In this document: positions 1-8,198 of the stretch, piece after piece
Layout of the letters: the number at the start of each line of letters is the position of its first letter
Numbering within the stretch: position 1 is the stretch's first letter
NCBI GenBank assembly: GCA_046349875.1
Contig: JAXMBN010000056.1
Coordinates: 1 to 31,689, forward strand
Direction: 5' to 3'
From: JAXMBN01 sp046349875
GTDB lineage: Bacteria > Planctomycetota > Planctomycetia > Pirellulales > Pirellulaceae
DNA length: 31,689 bases
Program-made: the position numbers and the translations under genes
Notes under the pieces: model-generated
The model's database searches: none
Told to the model about the DNA's origin: nothing
Seen by the model: only the letters and a program-made list of their open reading frames with translations

Positions 1-1780
1 CGACTTCAGGTGAAAGAGGATTTTGAGCGAGTCGATGAAGATTTGCTTGGGCGCTGGCATCAGGTTGAGTAATCGGTCTGGAACCATTGGATCCCGTAGC
101 ATCACTTAATAAGAGTGCATCATTGGGGTTGCTTGCAGGCTGCGATTGCAATCGCGCCAAGTCTTTGTGCACCAACCAAACCTGCATGTCTTCCACTTGA
201 GCCCGCAGTGCTGGCGAGTCAATAATGACGTGACCACTCGCATGAAAGCGATCTGCTAAGATCGTCTGGGGCTTGCGATCCGGATGGAGTGCTTGAAGCT
301 GTTGCCGAGTCGACTCAGCCAGCTGAAACAACCATATATCCAAAACTTCGGAAGAGAAGCGACCATGTCGGATGCTGCTTGCATTGGCGCTACCATCGAT
401 GGTAAGCCGATCCTGCTCTTGATCTGGTTGGAGAACCAATCGTTTGGACCACGAGAGCTTCCATTCGTCGTTGTCCTCCGTAAGCAACTGCGCAGAACCA
501 GGACCATCCGCCCATAATGCGCCCAGATGAGTGCTCGGAGGTCGCTTAGCCACAAGATTGAGCTGATCGTTTTCCAGCTGAATCTCTGGCGACCAAACCC
601 TCAAACCTTCATGTTCGATAAATGTCCGAGACGAAGGCTTTTCGCCGATACCAACGTAGTTCGAGATTCCAATGCGTCCTCGAACCAAATCCAATTCGAG
701 ATGCCGCCCTTGGGCACGCGTCTTGAGACCTGGAGAATCCATCTGGACCCACCATCCTGGATCGGTTTCCTGACCATGTAGCTTACCTGTCGCTTCGAGA
801 TGTTCCATCGTCCATCCACCTGCCAATCGACTATCCGTGGAGACGGTGTTGGCATCGGGCACCCCTAAACGCAATCGGAGGTCGTCGCAAACAAAACGGT
901 CTTCAGGTTGCCCTTGAATTTGGTGAGTGATTGAGACTTCATTGGAAACGTGAAGCGTCGTGCTATGAAAATCAAACTGAAAACTACCTTTGCTTTGAAC
1001 TCGGGCCTTCGCAGGCAACTTGCCTTTCGATCCTTTGGGAGTCCAAAGACCACCATGTGGAAATTCGAATTCAGCCTTTTCCAAGTAGACCAGCTCCATA
1101 CGATCCAGTCCTTGAAAAGGTGAATCCTCAGGGAGCGACGTGTTATGCGTTCCCATGAGACTTCGATCGAGATAGATCGAAAGATCTCGTCCAGAGATCT
1201 GACTCTTCCCCATTCTCATTTGCACGGGATGGAGTGTCCAAAGATGTTTCTTGTCGATGGCGATATCGCGAGTTTCGATTAGAAGATCACCCTTGCCATC
1301 GCGCGAAGCAGGTCCATAGATTTGTATTGGACCTATCAAGCGACCGCCGACAACAGGTGGAGGTTCCCCTGTAGTAATGTCGATCGGTTCTAGAAACTGA
1401 ATCTCGGCACCTTCCGGGTTCTTGATGAAGAGAACATCTCCTTCCGAAAGCTCCTTCCCCAACATATCTCCTTTGCCGCGAGGAAGAATGATGGTCAAAG
1501 GCGAGAGCTTGAGGCTATTGGGAGTCAGCTTTTCCGAGTGCTGAAAGAGAAGGACTCCATTTTTGGTTTTGAGAACGGTAGGATTCTGGTTTTCCCAAGC
1601 ATTCGGTAGAAAATGCCGAGACCACCAATAGGTCTCCGATTGGTTTTTGACCTCGACGATGGGTGCCTGTTTGGAAGCCACCACGGGAAGTTCAATGTAG
1701 GGAACGGCGAAAAGTTGATAGATCACCATGGCCACCACCAGTGGCAATGTGACTTTCAAATATTCGCGAATCGTTCGCAT
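1..1780 (-). CDS. LptC/OstA-like LPS-transport periplasmic protein (partial, C-terminus beyond window)
   Basis: I translated the reverse strand by hand from the ATG at 1778-1780 and found no stop codon to base 1, so at least 593 codons are open and the end lies outside the window. The protein starts MRTIREYLK and has one N-terminal hydrophobic segment (about residues 9-30). A long beta-rich, mostly hydrophilic periplasmic-type sequence follows, with repeated short strands. It starts 18 nt after the kdsC stop, so it is the third gene of the kdsD-kdsC operon. In Gram-negative bacteria lptC follows kdsC in the same way. The product call therefore rests on architecture (membrane anchor plus beta-jellyroll-like body) and on synteny, not on a diagnostic motif. 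It is much longer than E. coli LptC (about 190 aa), so it may combine LptC- and LptA/OstA-like segments. The CDS itself is near certain; the product is moderately sure. Confidence 0.75.
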   Translation of the reverse strand, partial: MRTIREYLKVTLPLVVAMVIYQLFAVPYIELPVVASKQAPIVEVKNQSETYWWSRHFLPNAWENQNPTVLKTKNGVLLFQHSEKLTPNSLKLSPLTIILPRGKGDMLGKELSEGDVLFIKNPEGAEIQFLEPIDITTGEPPPVVGGRLIGPIQIYGPASRDGKGDLLIETRDIAIDKKHLWTLHPVQMRMGKSQISGRDLSIYLDRSLMGTHNTSLPEDSPFQGLDRMELVYLEKAEFEFPHGGLWTPKGSKGKLPAKARVQSKGSFQFDFHSTTLHVSNEVSITHQIQGQPEDRFVCDDLRLRLGVPDANTVSTDSRLAGGWTMEHLEATGKLHGQETDPGWWVQMDSPGLKTRAQGRHLELDLVRGRIGISNYVGIGEKPSSRTFIEHEGLRVWSPEIQLENDQLNLVAKRPPSTHLGALWADGPGSAQLLTEDNDEWKLSWSKRLVLQPDQEQDRLTIDGSANASSIRHGRFSSEVLDIWLFQLAESTRQQLQALHPDRKPQTILADRFHASGHVIIDSPALRAQVEDMQVWLVHKDLARLQSQPASNPNDALLLSDATGSNGSRPITQPDASAQANLHRLAQNPLSPEV

Positions 1781-1798
1781 GACGTTAGCGTCCCAAGA

Positions 1799-2347
1799 CT
1801 ATTTGCGAGTACCATTCAAGGGTCGCGGCACAAAATCTTCCCAACGACTTTTGGCCTTCAACAAGCGTTCGATCAGCTCGCGAAGGGCTCCATGGCCCCC
1901 AGGTGATCGAAGGGTCCACTTGGCTTGCCCTCGTACTTCTTCTGCCGCATCCGCTACCGCTACCGAAAGTCCAACATGGAACATGACCGGCAAGTCCGGT
2001 AGGTCGTCGCCGATGTAACAAACTTCTTCTGGGCTCAATTGGGTTTGCTGAATCATTTCCATTGCGGCTGGGAGCTTTTCTTCGAAGCCTTGCCGCAACA
2101 GCGATACACCCAGCTCGTTGGCTCGCAGTTTGACGATTTGAGACGTTCGCGCCGTCAAAATGCCGAACTGAAAACCCGCCTTTTGCCAATACTTGATGGC
2201 GATTCCATCGCGCACATGAAAGGCTTTGGATTCTACGCCCGAGTTATCGATGATGAGTCGACCATCGGTCATGACTCCATCGACATCGGAAAGGATCAAG
2301 CGTATCGGTCGAGCGACTTCCACATCGCGACTTGCAATGGATCTCAT
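1799..2347 (-). CDS. kdsC: 3-deoxy-D-manno-octulosonate 8-phosphate phosphatase (KdsC, HAD family)
   Basis: The 182-aa product removes phosphate from Kdo-8-phosphate to give Kdo, the inner-core LPS sugar; it is cytoplasmic. HAD motif I is SDVDGVMTDG with the catalytic aspartates at D21 and D23. Motif II is LTART (about 64-68), the motif III lysine is K91, and motif IV is GDDLPD (113-118). Length and motif spacing match the cap-less C0 HAD KdsC family. The ATG overlaps the stop of kdsD by 4 nt (ATGA), showing translational coupling. The lptC/ostA-like gene follows after 18 nt. An alternative is another C0 HAD phosphatase, but the operon with the arabinose-5-phosphate isomerase makes KdsC the best call. 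Confidence 0.93.
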   Translation of the reverse strand: MRSIASRDVEVARPIRLILSDVDGVMTDGRLIIDNSGVESKAFHVRDGIAIKYWQKAGFQFGILTARTSQIVKLRANELGVSLLRQGFEEKLPAAMEMIQQTQLSPEEVCYIGDDLPDLPVMFHVGLSVAVADAAEEVRGQAKWTLRSPGGHGALRELIERLLKAKSRWEDFVPRPLNGTRK

Positions 2348-3435
2348 ACTTCCCCCAAAGTCGCCGAAAACAACCGAATAGAGGCGGGCCTTATCTGCTC
2401 CGTTCGATCGATCGACTTGGACATGTTTTGCACCAACCCAAGAACGTCGGTGATATCGATCATGCCTATGGGCCGATCGTTTTCATCTACGACGGGCAAC
2501 TCACTAAATTTCTTAGATGCGAGCACGAACAAAGCGTCTTCAAATCTTGCTCCATGCTGAATAGCATGAAACCGCTGCGTCATCACTTGATGAATGGGTG
2601 CATCGAGCTTGGATTCGTCGCGATGCTCCATCATGCGTGCGAGATCGCTGTCGGTGAAAATACCGCACAGCCGATGCTCGTCATCGATCAACATGATCGC
2701 ACCCGTACGACGTCCCGCTTTGGCCACGTGTACCAGTGTCTCGCGAACTGTTCCTTGAGCAGGAGCCACGCGGCATTGATCCAACGGCCGCATAACATCC
2801 TCTACACGACTCAGCTTGCGTCCGAGAGCGCCACCTGGATGGTAGCGAGCAAAGTCTTCAGAAGAGAACCCTCGCACTTGGCTCGTCACCAACGCCAAGG
2901 CATCTCCCAGCGCTAACATGGAAGCCGTACTTGTACTCGGTGCCAAACCATGCACACAGGCTTCGCGAACCTGCGGAATCAGCAGGGTGATATCAGCTGC
3001 CTTGGCTAGCTGGCTATCGGCATTGGCCGTCATCGCGATGACCCCCTGACTTTGCTGTTTGAGCGACGGAAGAATGCGAGTGATTTCGCTTGTCTCTCCA
3101 CTTTGCGAAAGAACGAATACGAGATCGCGATACGTTACCTTTCCCAAGTCTCCATGAATCGCTTCCGCCGGATGAAGAAAATGACTGGGAGTACCTGTCG
3201 ATGCAAAGGTGGCCGAGAGCTTTTGGCCGATCAAACCAGCCTTTCCCATCCCTGTTACGATCAATAATCCATCGAGCTGTGCAAGTTGCTCAACGACTTC
3301 CAAGAATGGTTCGCCAAGGGATTCGGCCAAGAGATCGAGCGCCTTGGATTCTGCACGGATGATCTCCCGCGCAGCTCGCAGCTTCTCAAATTGCGTACGC
3401 AAACCTGTAATGGCCTGCTTTGCTCGTTCCGCCAT
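2344..3435 (-). CDS. kdsD: Arabinose-5-phosphate isomerase (KdsD/KpsF): SIS domain plus two CBS domains
   Basis: It converts ribulose-5-phosphate to arabinose-5-phosphate, the first committed step to Kdo. The SIS domain carries the family signatures TGMGKAGLIGQKLSATFAST, HPAEAIHGDLG, LSQSGETSEI and the HPGGALGR block. Two CBS domains follow (VEDVMRPLD... and IHQVMTQRF...), with IDDEHRLCGIFTDSDL and VDENDRPIGMIDITD near their ends. The reading frame extends to a start at 3489. I prefer the ATG at 3435 (363 aa) because it puts GMGK at about residue 62, close to E. coli KdsD; neither start has a strong ribosome site. This is the first gene of the kdsD-kdsC-lptC-like operon. Product assignment is firm and the start is uncertain. 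Confidence 0.93.
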   Translation of the reverse strand: MAERAKQAITGLRTQFEKLRAAREIIRAESKALDLLAESLGEPFLEVVEQLAQLDGLLIVTGMGKAGLIGQKLSATFASTGTPSHFLHPAEAIHGDLGKVTYRDLVFVLSQSGETSEITRILPSLKQQSQGVIAMTANADSQLAKAADITLLIPQVREACVHGLAPSTSTASMLALGDALALVTSQVRGFSSEDFARYHPGGALGRKLSRVEDVMRPLDQCRVAPAQGTVRETLVHVAKAGRRTGAIMLIDDEHRLCGIFTDSDLARMMEHRDESKLDAPIHQVMTQRFHAIQHGARFEDALFVLASKKFSELPVVDENDRPIGMIDITDVLGLVQNMSKSIDRTEQIRPASIRLFSATLGEV

Positions 3436-3627
3436 GACTCGTCCATGATGAAAGGCTGAAAATAGCGATGACACCCTCCTGGCATCCATCGATTGCTGGT
3501 CAACATACCGAATTCTACTCAGCCCGGCAATCTAGAAAAGAAATGCTAGCGTTACTACGAGAAGATTGTATCGACCGTCGAATCTCTCAGCAAATCTCGC
3601 TTAACTCTCGTGGCAACCTCTACAGTC

Positions 3628-4240
3628 TTCTCTTCGTCAGCTTCGTGATACTTCTCTCGCGCGACTTATCTACCGCGAAAAACACTCCCGCGCGACTTAT
3701 CGACCACGAAAAACACAAAAAGCACGAACAAAGAAAATTACATATGTTGGCCGTGGATCAAAACTGACGTACTTCTCGCTGCGGCCGTAAGCAATTGCAC
3801 CTCGACCTTTCTTCTCAAGCACAAATAACATTCTTCTTTTCGTGGTTTTCGTGCTTTTCGTGGTTCCTCTCGCGCATCTTATCTACCACGAAAGGCACAA
3901 AAAGCACGAACAAAGAAACTCACTTATGTTGATCGTAGATCCAAGCTGACGTATTACTCGAAGCAGCCGTTCGCGATCACACCTAGACCATTCTTCTCGA
4001 GCACAAACAACATTCTTCTTTTCGTGGTTTTCGTGCCGTTCGTGGTTCCTCTCGCGAATCTTATCTACCACGAAAAACACAAAAAGCACGAACAACGAAA
4101 TTCACTTATGTTGGTCGTAGATCCAAGCTGACGTATTACTCGAAGCAGCGGTTCGCGATCACACCTAGACCGTTCTTCTCAGCACAAACACATTCTTCTT
4201 TTCGTGGTTTTCGTGCCGTTCGTGGTTCCTCCCGCGCATC
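3628..4240. repeat. Left part of the ~182-bp hairpin-repeat array (TTCGTGG family)
   Basis: There is no coding gene between the kdsD start and 4245. From about 3628 the sequence is built of repeats. A unit has a left arm (TTCTTTTCGTGGTTTTCGTG...), a short loop (TCCTCTCGCGCATCTTATCT) and a right arm (ACCACGAAAGGCACAAAAAG...) that is roughly 80% complementary to the left arm. A ~95-bp spacer follows, containing a ...CAAGCTGACGTATTACTCG-type segment. Equivalent spacer positions recur at about 3758, 3941 and 4123, giving a 182-183 bp period. The first unit (3628-3720) is degenerate, with a duplicated CGCGCGACTTAT segment. The last left arm ends at about 4240, where the GxxExxY-gene insert begins. 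The stretch 3490-3627 shows nothing recognisable. Confidence 0.9.
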
Positions 4241-4244
4241 CTGA

Positions 4245-4655
4245 TCAAAGGGCTAACCGTTGAACGGTGGCTTTGGGATAGGCGCCAAAGTTAACCAACA
4301 AACCTAGGCGGTACCCCGTCGCGTTCAAATAGTTGAGCACTTGTGCCTGATGCTCGGGCGCGATCGATTTCACTGCCTTCAGCTCGACAATAATCTTGTT
4401 GTAGCACACAAAATCGGGTTGGTATGTTTGTAGAAGTGGCTGCTGCTTATATGTCAGGTTGAGTGCGGGTTGAGCGACGAAAGGAATATTTCGCAAGGAA
4501 AACTCTTTGGCCAAACACTCCTGGTATACAGCTTCTAAGAACCCACACCCCATTTCTCGATATACCTCGAAGATTGCACCATTGATCAAATAGCACTCTT
4601 CCTTGAACACAACTTTATCTTTTTGTTTGCTGTGTTCACTCGATTCATGGATCAT
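4245..4655 (-). CDS. GxxExxY protein (PD-(D/E)XK nuclease-like family)
   Basis: The 136-aa protein carries the family-naming motif G-x-x-E-x-x-Y as GFLEAVY (residues 38-44). It also has a PD-(D/E)XK-type core: D81 in YQPDFVCYNK and E91-L92-K93 in IIVELKAV. The helix EHQAQVLNYL, typical of the family, follows at 101-110. Length is normal (about 120-140 aa) and the frame is intact. Its biochemical role is not established to my knowledge; the nuclease fold is inferred from these motifs. The gene and about 90 bp upstream (4241-4750) lie precisely between the left and right arms of one hairpin repeat, so the gene appears to belong to the repeat family and not to the neighbouring operons. No obvious ribosome site or partner gene is seen. 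Confidence 0.88.
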   Translation of the reverse strand: MIHESSEHSKQKDKVVFKEECYLINGAIFEVYREMGCGFLEAVYQECLAKEFSLRNIPFVAQPALNLTYKQQPLLQTYQPDFVCYNKIIVELKAVKSIAPEHQAQVLNYLNATGYRLGLLVNFGAYPKATVQRLAL

Positions 4656-4750
4656 TTTTCAAACCCTATTGACCGCGAGAACATGCATCGAAATGCCCAT
4701 TACAACTATAGCTATGATATTGTCGATCGAGCCAATCAATTGCAGTGGAT

Positions 4751-5515
4751 ATCTATCACGAAAGGCACCAAAAGCACGAACAAAGAAAATTACATATGTT
4801 GGCCGTGGATCAAAACTAACGTAATTCTCGCTGCGGCCGTAAGCGATTGCACCTCGACCTTTCTTCTCAGCACAAACAACAATCTTCTTTTCATGGTTGT
4901 TTTCGTGCCGTTCGTGGTTCCTCCCGCGCGACCTATCTACCACGAAAAACACAAAAAGCACGAAAAAAATTACTAGTGTTGGTAGTGGATCCAAGTTGAC
5001 GTATTACTCGAAGCAGCGGTTCGCGTTTGCTCTTCGAGGTTCCTCTCAAGCACAAACAAGATTCTTCCTTTCGTGGTTTTCGTGCCTTTCGTGGTTCCTC
5101 TCGCGCATCTTATCTACCGCGAAAAACACAAAAAGCACGAACAACGAAATTCACTTATGTTGATCGTCGATCCAAACTGACGTACTTCTCGCTGCGACCG
5201 TAAGCGATTGCACCTCGACCATTCTTCTCAGCACAAACAACATTTTTCTTTTCGTGGTTTTCGTGCCGTTCGTGGTTCCTCCCGCGCATCTTATCTACCA
5301 CAAAAAACACTAAAAGCACGAACAAAAAAATTCACTAATGTTGGTAGTGGATCCAAGCTGACGTACTACTCGAAGCAGCGGTTCGCGTTTGCTCTTCGTG
5401 GTTCCTCTCAAGCACAAACAACATTCTTCTTTTCGTGGTTTTCGTGCCTTTCGTGGTTCCTCCCGCGCATTCGATTCTGTCTTCTCTTCGTGGACTTCGT
5501 GGGCTTTGTGGTAGC
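4751..5515. repeat. Right part of the ~182-bp hairpin-repeat array
   Basis: The array resumes at 4751 with a right arm (ATCTATCACGAAAGGCACC) and continues in the same orientation as the left part. Equivalent spacer points are at about 4811, 4991, 5172 and 5353 (period 180-181 bp). The last left arm is at about 5430-5465. A degenerate tail (TCTTCTCTTCGTGGACTTCG) runs to about 5515. Three spacer classes can be distinguished. One contains CTCGCTGCGGCCGTAAGC (3740, 4785; a variant at 5155). A second contains GCGATCACACCTAGACC (3920, 4105). A third contains TTCGCGTTTGCTCTTCG (4970, 5335). ORFs across the array read as low-complexity SWFSCLSWF or NHERHENHEK strings and are not genes. The gap 4656-4750 belongs to the insert and shows no other gene. 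Confidence 0.9.
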
Positions 5516-5562
5516 TTTCCCGGCCTTTCACCTGCCACGTTGCGGATTGCGTCTTCTTAGCG

Positions 5563-6609
5563 TTAGAGTTGGATGCGTTGGATGCGATGATTCAACGAAT
5601 CGAGAACATGGATTCGTCGCCGCGAGTCTTCGATGCTACCCCAAGGTTGATTGAGTTGTCCTTTTTCTTTGCCAGGGCTTCCCCATATAGCAAGCGATTT
5701 ACCTTCGCGAGAAACTCTTTGAACGCGATGATTTCCAAACTCTGTAATCAGCAACGTCCCATCTTTCGACATGGCGATACCGTAGGGATATTGGAACTGT
5801 CCTGGTTCTTTTCCTTGCTGACCAAACATCTGTAGAAGTTTAGGTTCCGTACCTTTGCATTCAACAACCTGGATGCGATGGTTGCATGCATCGGAAATCC
5901 AAAGTCGATCCTGCTCATCGATGACCATCGATTGGGGGCGATTGAATTCGAGAGGTCCATCGCCATGCTTGCCGAACTGGCATAGGAACTTACCATCGGG
6001 AGTAAATTTTTGGACTCGATCGAACTCGCCATATTCAGATATGAAAAAATTCCCTTGGCTGTCTTGCACTACATCGGTCACAAATCCAAACTCGCCAGGC
6101 CCTTTTCCGTTCACTCCACCGATCGTACGATCCTCGAGCAACTTGCCCTCCGGGGTATAGAATAGAACCCGAAAGTAATGTGTATCGGCGACCAGGATAT
6201 GTCCGTCGCGATCGACGCCGAGACCAGTGGGTCTACCGTTCTCGATCGTGGGTGTATTCCAATATCGAAGGAACTGTCCGTCGGCATCAAACACTTGAAT
6301 TCGACCCGACATATCGACCATATAGAGCTGGTCTTGAGCATCGATCGTGATCGCTCGCGGTTTCATGAAGCGACCTTCGCTCAACCCACGCCGCGCATAG
6401 ACCAGTTGCACCTTCTTGGCGTCGATCTCGGATCGCGTTTGTTCGACGCAACCTGAAAGGGAAATCAATCCGAGCAACATGATGGCCCATTTCCACGATG
6501 AAAGGCGAAGTCGCGTAAGCCTCTCGTGGGGAACCCATGTGAATTGGAACCATACTAATTGGAACCATGGGAAGATCGGTAGAACGAGTGGACGCTTGGA
6601 CGAAACCAT
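5563..6609 (-). CDS. NHL-repeat six-bladed beta-propeller lipoprotein
   Basis: The product has an N-terminal hydrophobic segment ending in a lipobox-like LISLSGC, so it is probably exported and lipid-anchored. It is followed by successive NHL repeats of about 45 residues. Each has the typical pattern, for example VDRDGHILVADTHYFRVLFY, DEQDRLWISDACNHRIQV, SKDGTLLITEFGNHRVQRV and DSRRRIHVLDSLNHRIQRI. A six-bladed propeller for protein or ligand binding is expected; no catalytic motif is visible. The ATG at 6609 is used here; a TTG at 6618 is possible. The ATG at 6480 would leave a more normal short signal peptide (MLLGLISLSGC), so the true start may be there. The gene stands alone between the repeat array and the sua5-type gene. 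Confidence 0.85.
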   Translation of the reverse strand: MVSSKRPLVLPIFPWFQLVWFQFTWVPHERLTRLRLSSWKWAIMLLGLISLSGCVEQTRSEIDAKKVQLVYARRGLSEGRFMKPRAITIDAQDQLYMVDMSGRIQVFDADGQFLRYWNTPTIENGRPTGLGVDRDGHILVADTHYFRVLFYTPEGKLLEDRTIGGVNGKGPGEFGFVTDVVQDSQGNFFISEYGEFDRVQKFTPDGKFLCQFGKHGDGPLEFNRPQSMVIDEQDRLWISDACNHRIQVVECKGTEPKLLQMFGQQGKEPGQFQYPYGIAMSKDGTLLITEFGNHRVQRVSREGKSLAIWGSPGKEKGQLNQPWGSIEDSRRRIHVLDSLNHRIQRIQL

Positions 6610-6618
6610 GGTGAACAA

Positions 6619-6976
6619 CGATCAACTTCCCAATGAGAAAGAACCCATCACTTGGTATCTACGAGTTTAGGCGGAACAGCTCAGAATTGCGAACACTAGC
6701 GCTCTAGGACGCCGCACGATTCGTCGAGGAATGCTCGCCGCTACAGTCTTCCGACCAAAGGTGTGGCAAAAGCTTGACTTTGGAAAGGGGCAACCGTTCG
6801 AGCCGGGTTGAAGATTTGGGCTATTGCCAGCTATGATGTTCCCAACCATTTGGTGGCCGTACCATTGGCGTCGCTTTGACTTTTCGCATGCGCGTCGCTC
6901 TGCCAAATCCCTCCATCCCTTGCTGACCGAGGAATGGATGGTGGCTGGCAATCGGTAGCCAAAGCCGCAACGAACC
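6619..6976. other. Intergenic region between divergent genes; no gene seen
   Basis: This 358-bp stretch separates the divergently transcribed NHL gene (minus) and Sua5/phosphatase gene (plus), so it must hold both promoters. Short open frames here have no recognisable protein features. I see no convincing -10/-35 pair, repeat or RNA structure. Confidence 0.5.
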
Positions 6977-6997
6977 GTGAACTTGCTGGGATGCTCG

Positions 6998-8131
6998 ATG
7001 ACACATGTTCTTGACTGGAAAAGAGCGGACGACCCACGCGACGTCGTGCACTTGGCAGTCCAAGCTTTGGCCGAAGGGCATCTCGTCGGGTTGCCGACCG
7101 ATACCCTTTACAATGTCGCGGTGAGCGGACTTCATGAGGCTGCTATTCCCAAGTTGCAGGCTCTTCGATGTCGCAATCCGCATGCGCGTCCCACCTTAGC
7201 ATTGCGATCGGCGATGGAAATCGATGATTTCTGTCCAGCCTTATCGCCGGTTGCCAAAAGGTTGGCCAATTGTCTATGGCCCGGTCCTCTAGGCCTCGTG
7301 CTCGATGGTCAACATCGCGATTCGCTGGTTCAGCGATTGCCTGAAGCATGTCGCGAAACGCTGCTCGATGCCGATGGACGGATCACGCTCCGCATTCCTG
7401 CGCATGATGCAATCGAACACGTCATGCATTTGTTAGCAGGTCCACTGCTTCTCTTAGCGGCACCTGCGCAAGGTGACAAGCAACCCACAACCGCCGATGC
7501 GGTACAACTTCCCGAAGTCGCCTTGGCTATCGATGATGGAGTCACCCATTATCAAGGCCCATCTACGTGTGTGCATGTAGATCATCAAGAATGCCGCATC
7601 GTTTCCCCTGGCGTGCTCGATCAGAAAGCCCTTATCGCCATGAGCCAATATCTCATTTTGATCGTATGCACTGGCAATACATGTCGATCTCCAATGGCCG
7701 AACGTCTCCTTCAAGCGAAGTTTATGAAACGCTTCCAGGATCGCGTCCAGCCCAATCGCCCCGCTCCCTTCTTGGTCAAGTCAGCCGGAGTGTCGGCGAT
7801 GCCAGGCAGCGAAGCTTCTCCGCAGGCCATCGCCGCCATGCAATCGTATGGCCTGGAACTTCAAGACCATCAAAGCACGCCTGTGAGCGAACGATTGCTC
7901 AAGCGAGCCGACTTGGTTCTCACGATGACCGCCAATCATCGTCACGCCATCTTGTCTCGATGGCCCGAACTCGAAAGCAAGACTCACTTGCTTTCGACCG
8001 ATCATCGGGACATCTCCGATCCCTTCGGTGGAAGCGTCGAAGTTTATAAAGCTTGCGCCCAACAAATCGATCGCTATCTGGATCAATGGATCGAGCGAAT
8101 TCCTTTGGACGCTTTAGCCGATTGGCCTTGA
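6998..8131 (+). CDS. Fused Sua5/YrdC/TsaC-type protein and low-molecular-weight (arginine/tyrosine) phosphatase
   Basis: The N-terminal part (about residues 5-210) is a Sua5/YrdC fold, the family that makes threonylcarbamoyl-AMP for t6A modification of tRNA. It shows LVGLPTDTLYNVAVSG, the LWPGPLGLVL block and a GPSTCVHVD...IVSPG ending. The C-terminal part (about 217-375) is a low-molecular-weight phosphatase. It has the P-loop CTGNTCRS (C-x5-R-S), a KSAGVSAMPG block and the general-acid loop DISDPFGG. Family knowledge places bacterial Sua5 and YwlE-type phosphatases next to each other, and here they are one chain of 377 aa. The canonical KxR motif of Sua5 reads LRCRNPHARP, so the lysine is replaced by arginine. 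The ATG at 6998 is preferred over the GTG at 6977. The gene ends in a perfect hairpin. Confidence 0.88.
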   Translation: MTHVLDWKRADDPRDVVHLAVQALAEGHLVGLPTDTLYNVAVSGLHEAAIPKLQALRCRNPHARPTLALRSAMEIDDFCPALSPVAKRLANCLWPGPLGLVLDGQHRDSLVQRLPEACRETLLDADGRITLRIPAHDAIEHVMHLLAGPLLLLAAPAQGDKQPTTADAVQLPEVALAIDDGVTHYQGPSTCVHVDHQECRIVSPGVLDQKALIAMSQYLILIVCTGNTCRSPMAERLLQAKFMKRFQDRVQPNRPAPFLVKSAGVSAMPGSEASPQAIAAMQSYGLELQDHQSTPVSERLLKRADLVLTMTANHRHAILSRWPELESKTHLLSTDHRDISDPFGGSVEVYKACAQQIDRYLDQWIERIPLDALADWP

Positions 8132-8148
8132 TGCAACGCATCAAGGCC
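8124..8148 (+). terminator. Hairpin at the end of the Sua5/phosphatase gene
   Basis: A perfect 11-bp inverted repeat, GGCCTTGATGC / GCATCAAGGCC, with a 3-nt loop overlaps the TGA stop (8129-8131). There is no T-run on either side. It lies between convergent genes and could serve both strands. Termination function is inferred from position and symmetry. Confidence 0.6.
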
Positions 8149-8198
8149 GCGATGGACGCTATACGCTCAACTCGAATGAATGCCGTTTACCGATGGAC

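Noticed and set aside
1785..2189. 134-aa minus-strand frame overlapping kdsC
   Set aside because: Out-of-frame shadow of kdsC, which has all HAD motifs.
3628..5515. CRISPR array
   Set aside because: Units are about 182 bp with long inverted arms, and spacers recur in classes; no cas gene is present.
4897..5654. Open frames reading SWFSCLSWFL or NHERHENHEK in the array
   Set aside because: They are translations of the hairpin repeat arms, with repeated low-complexity strings and no start-site support.
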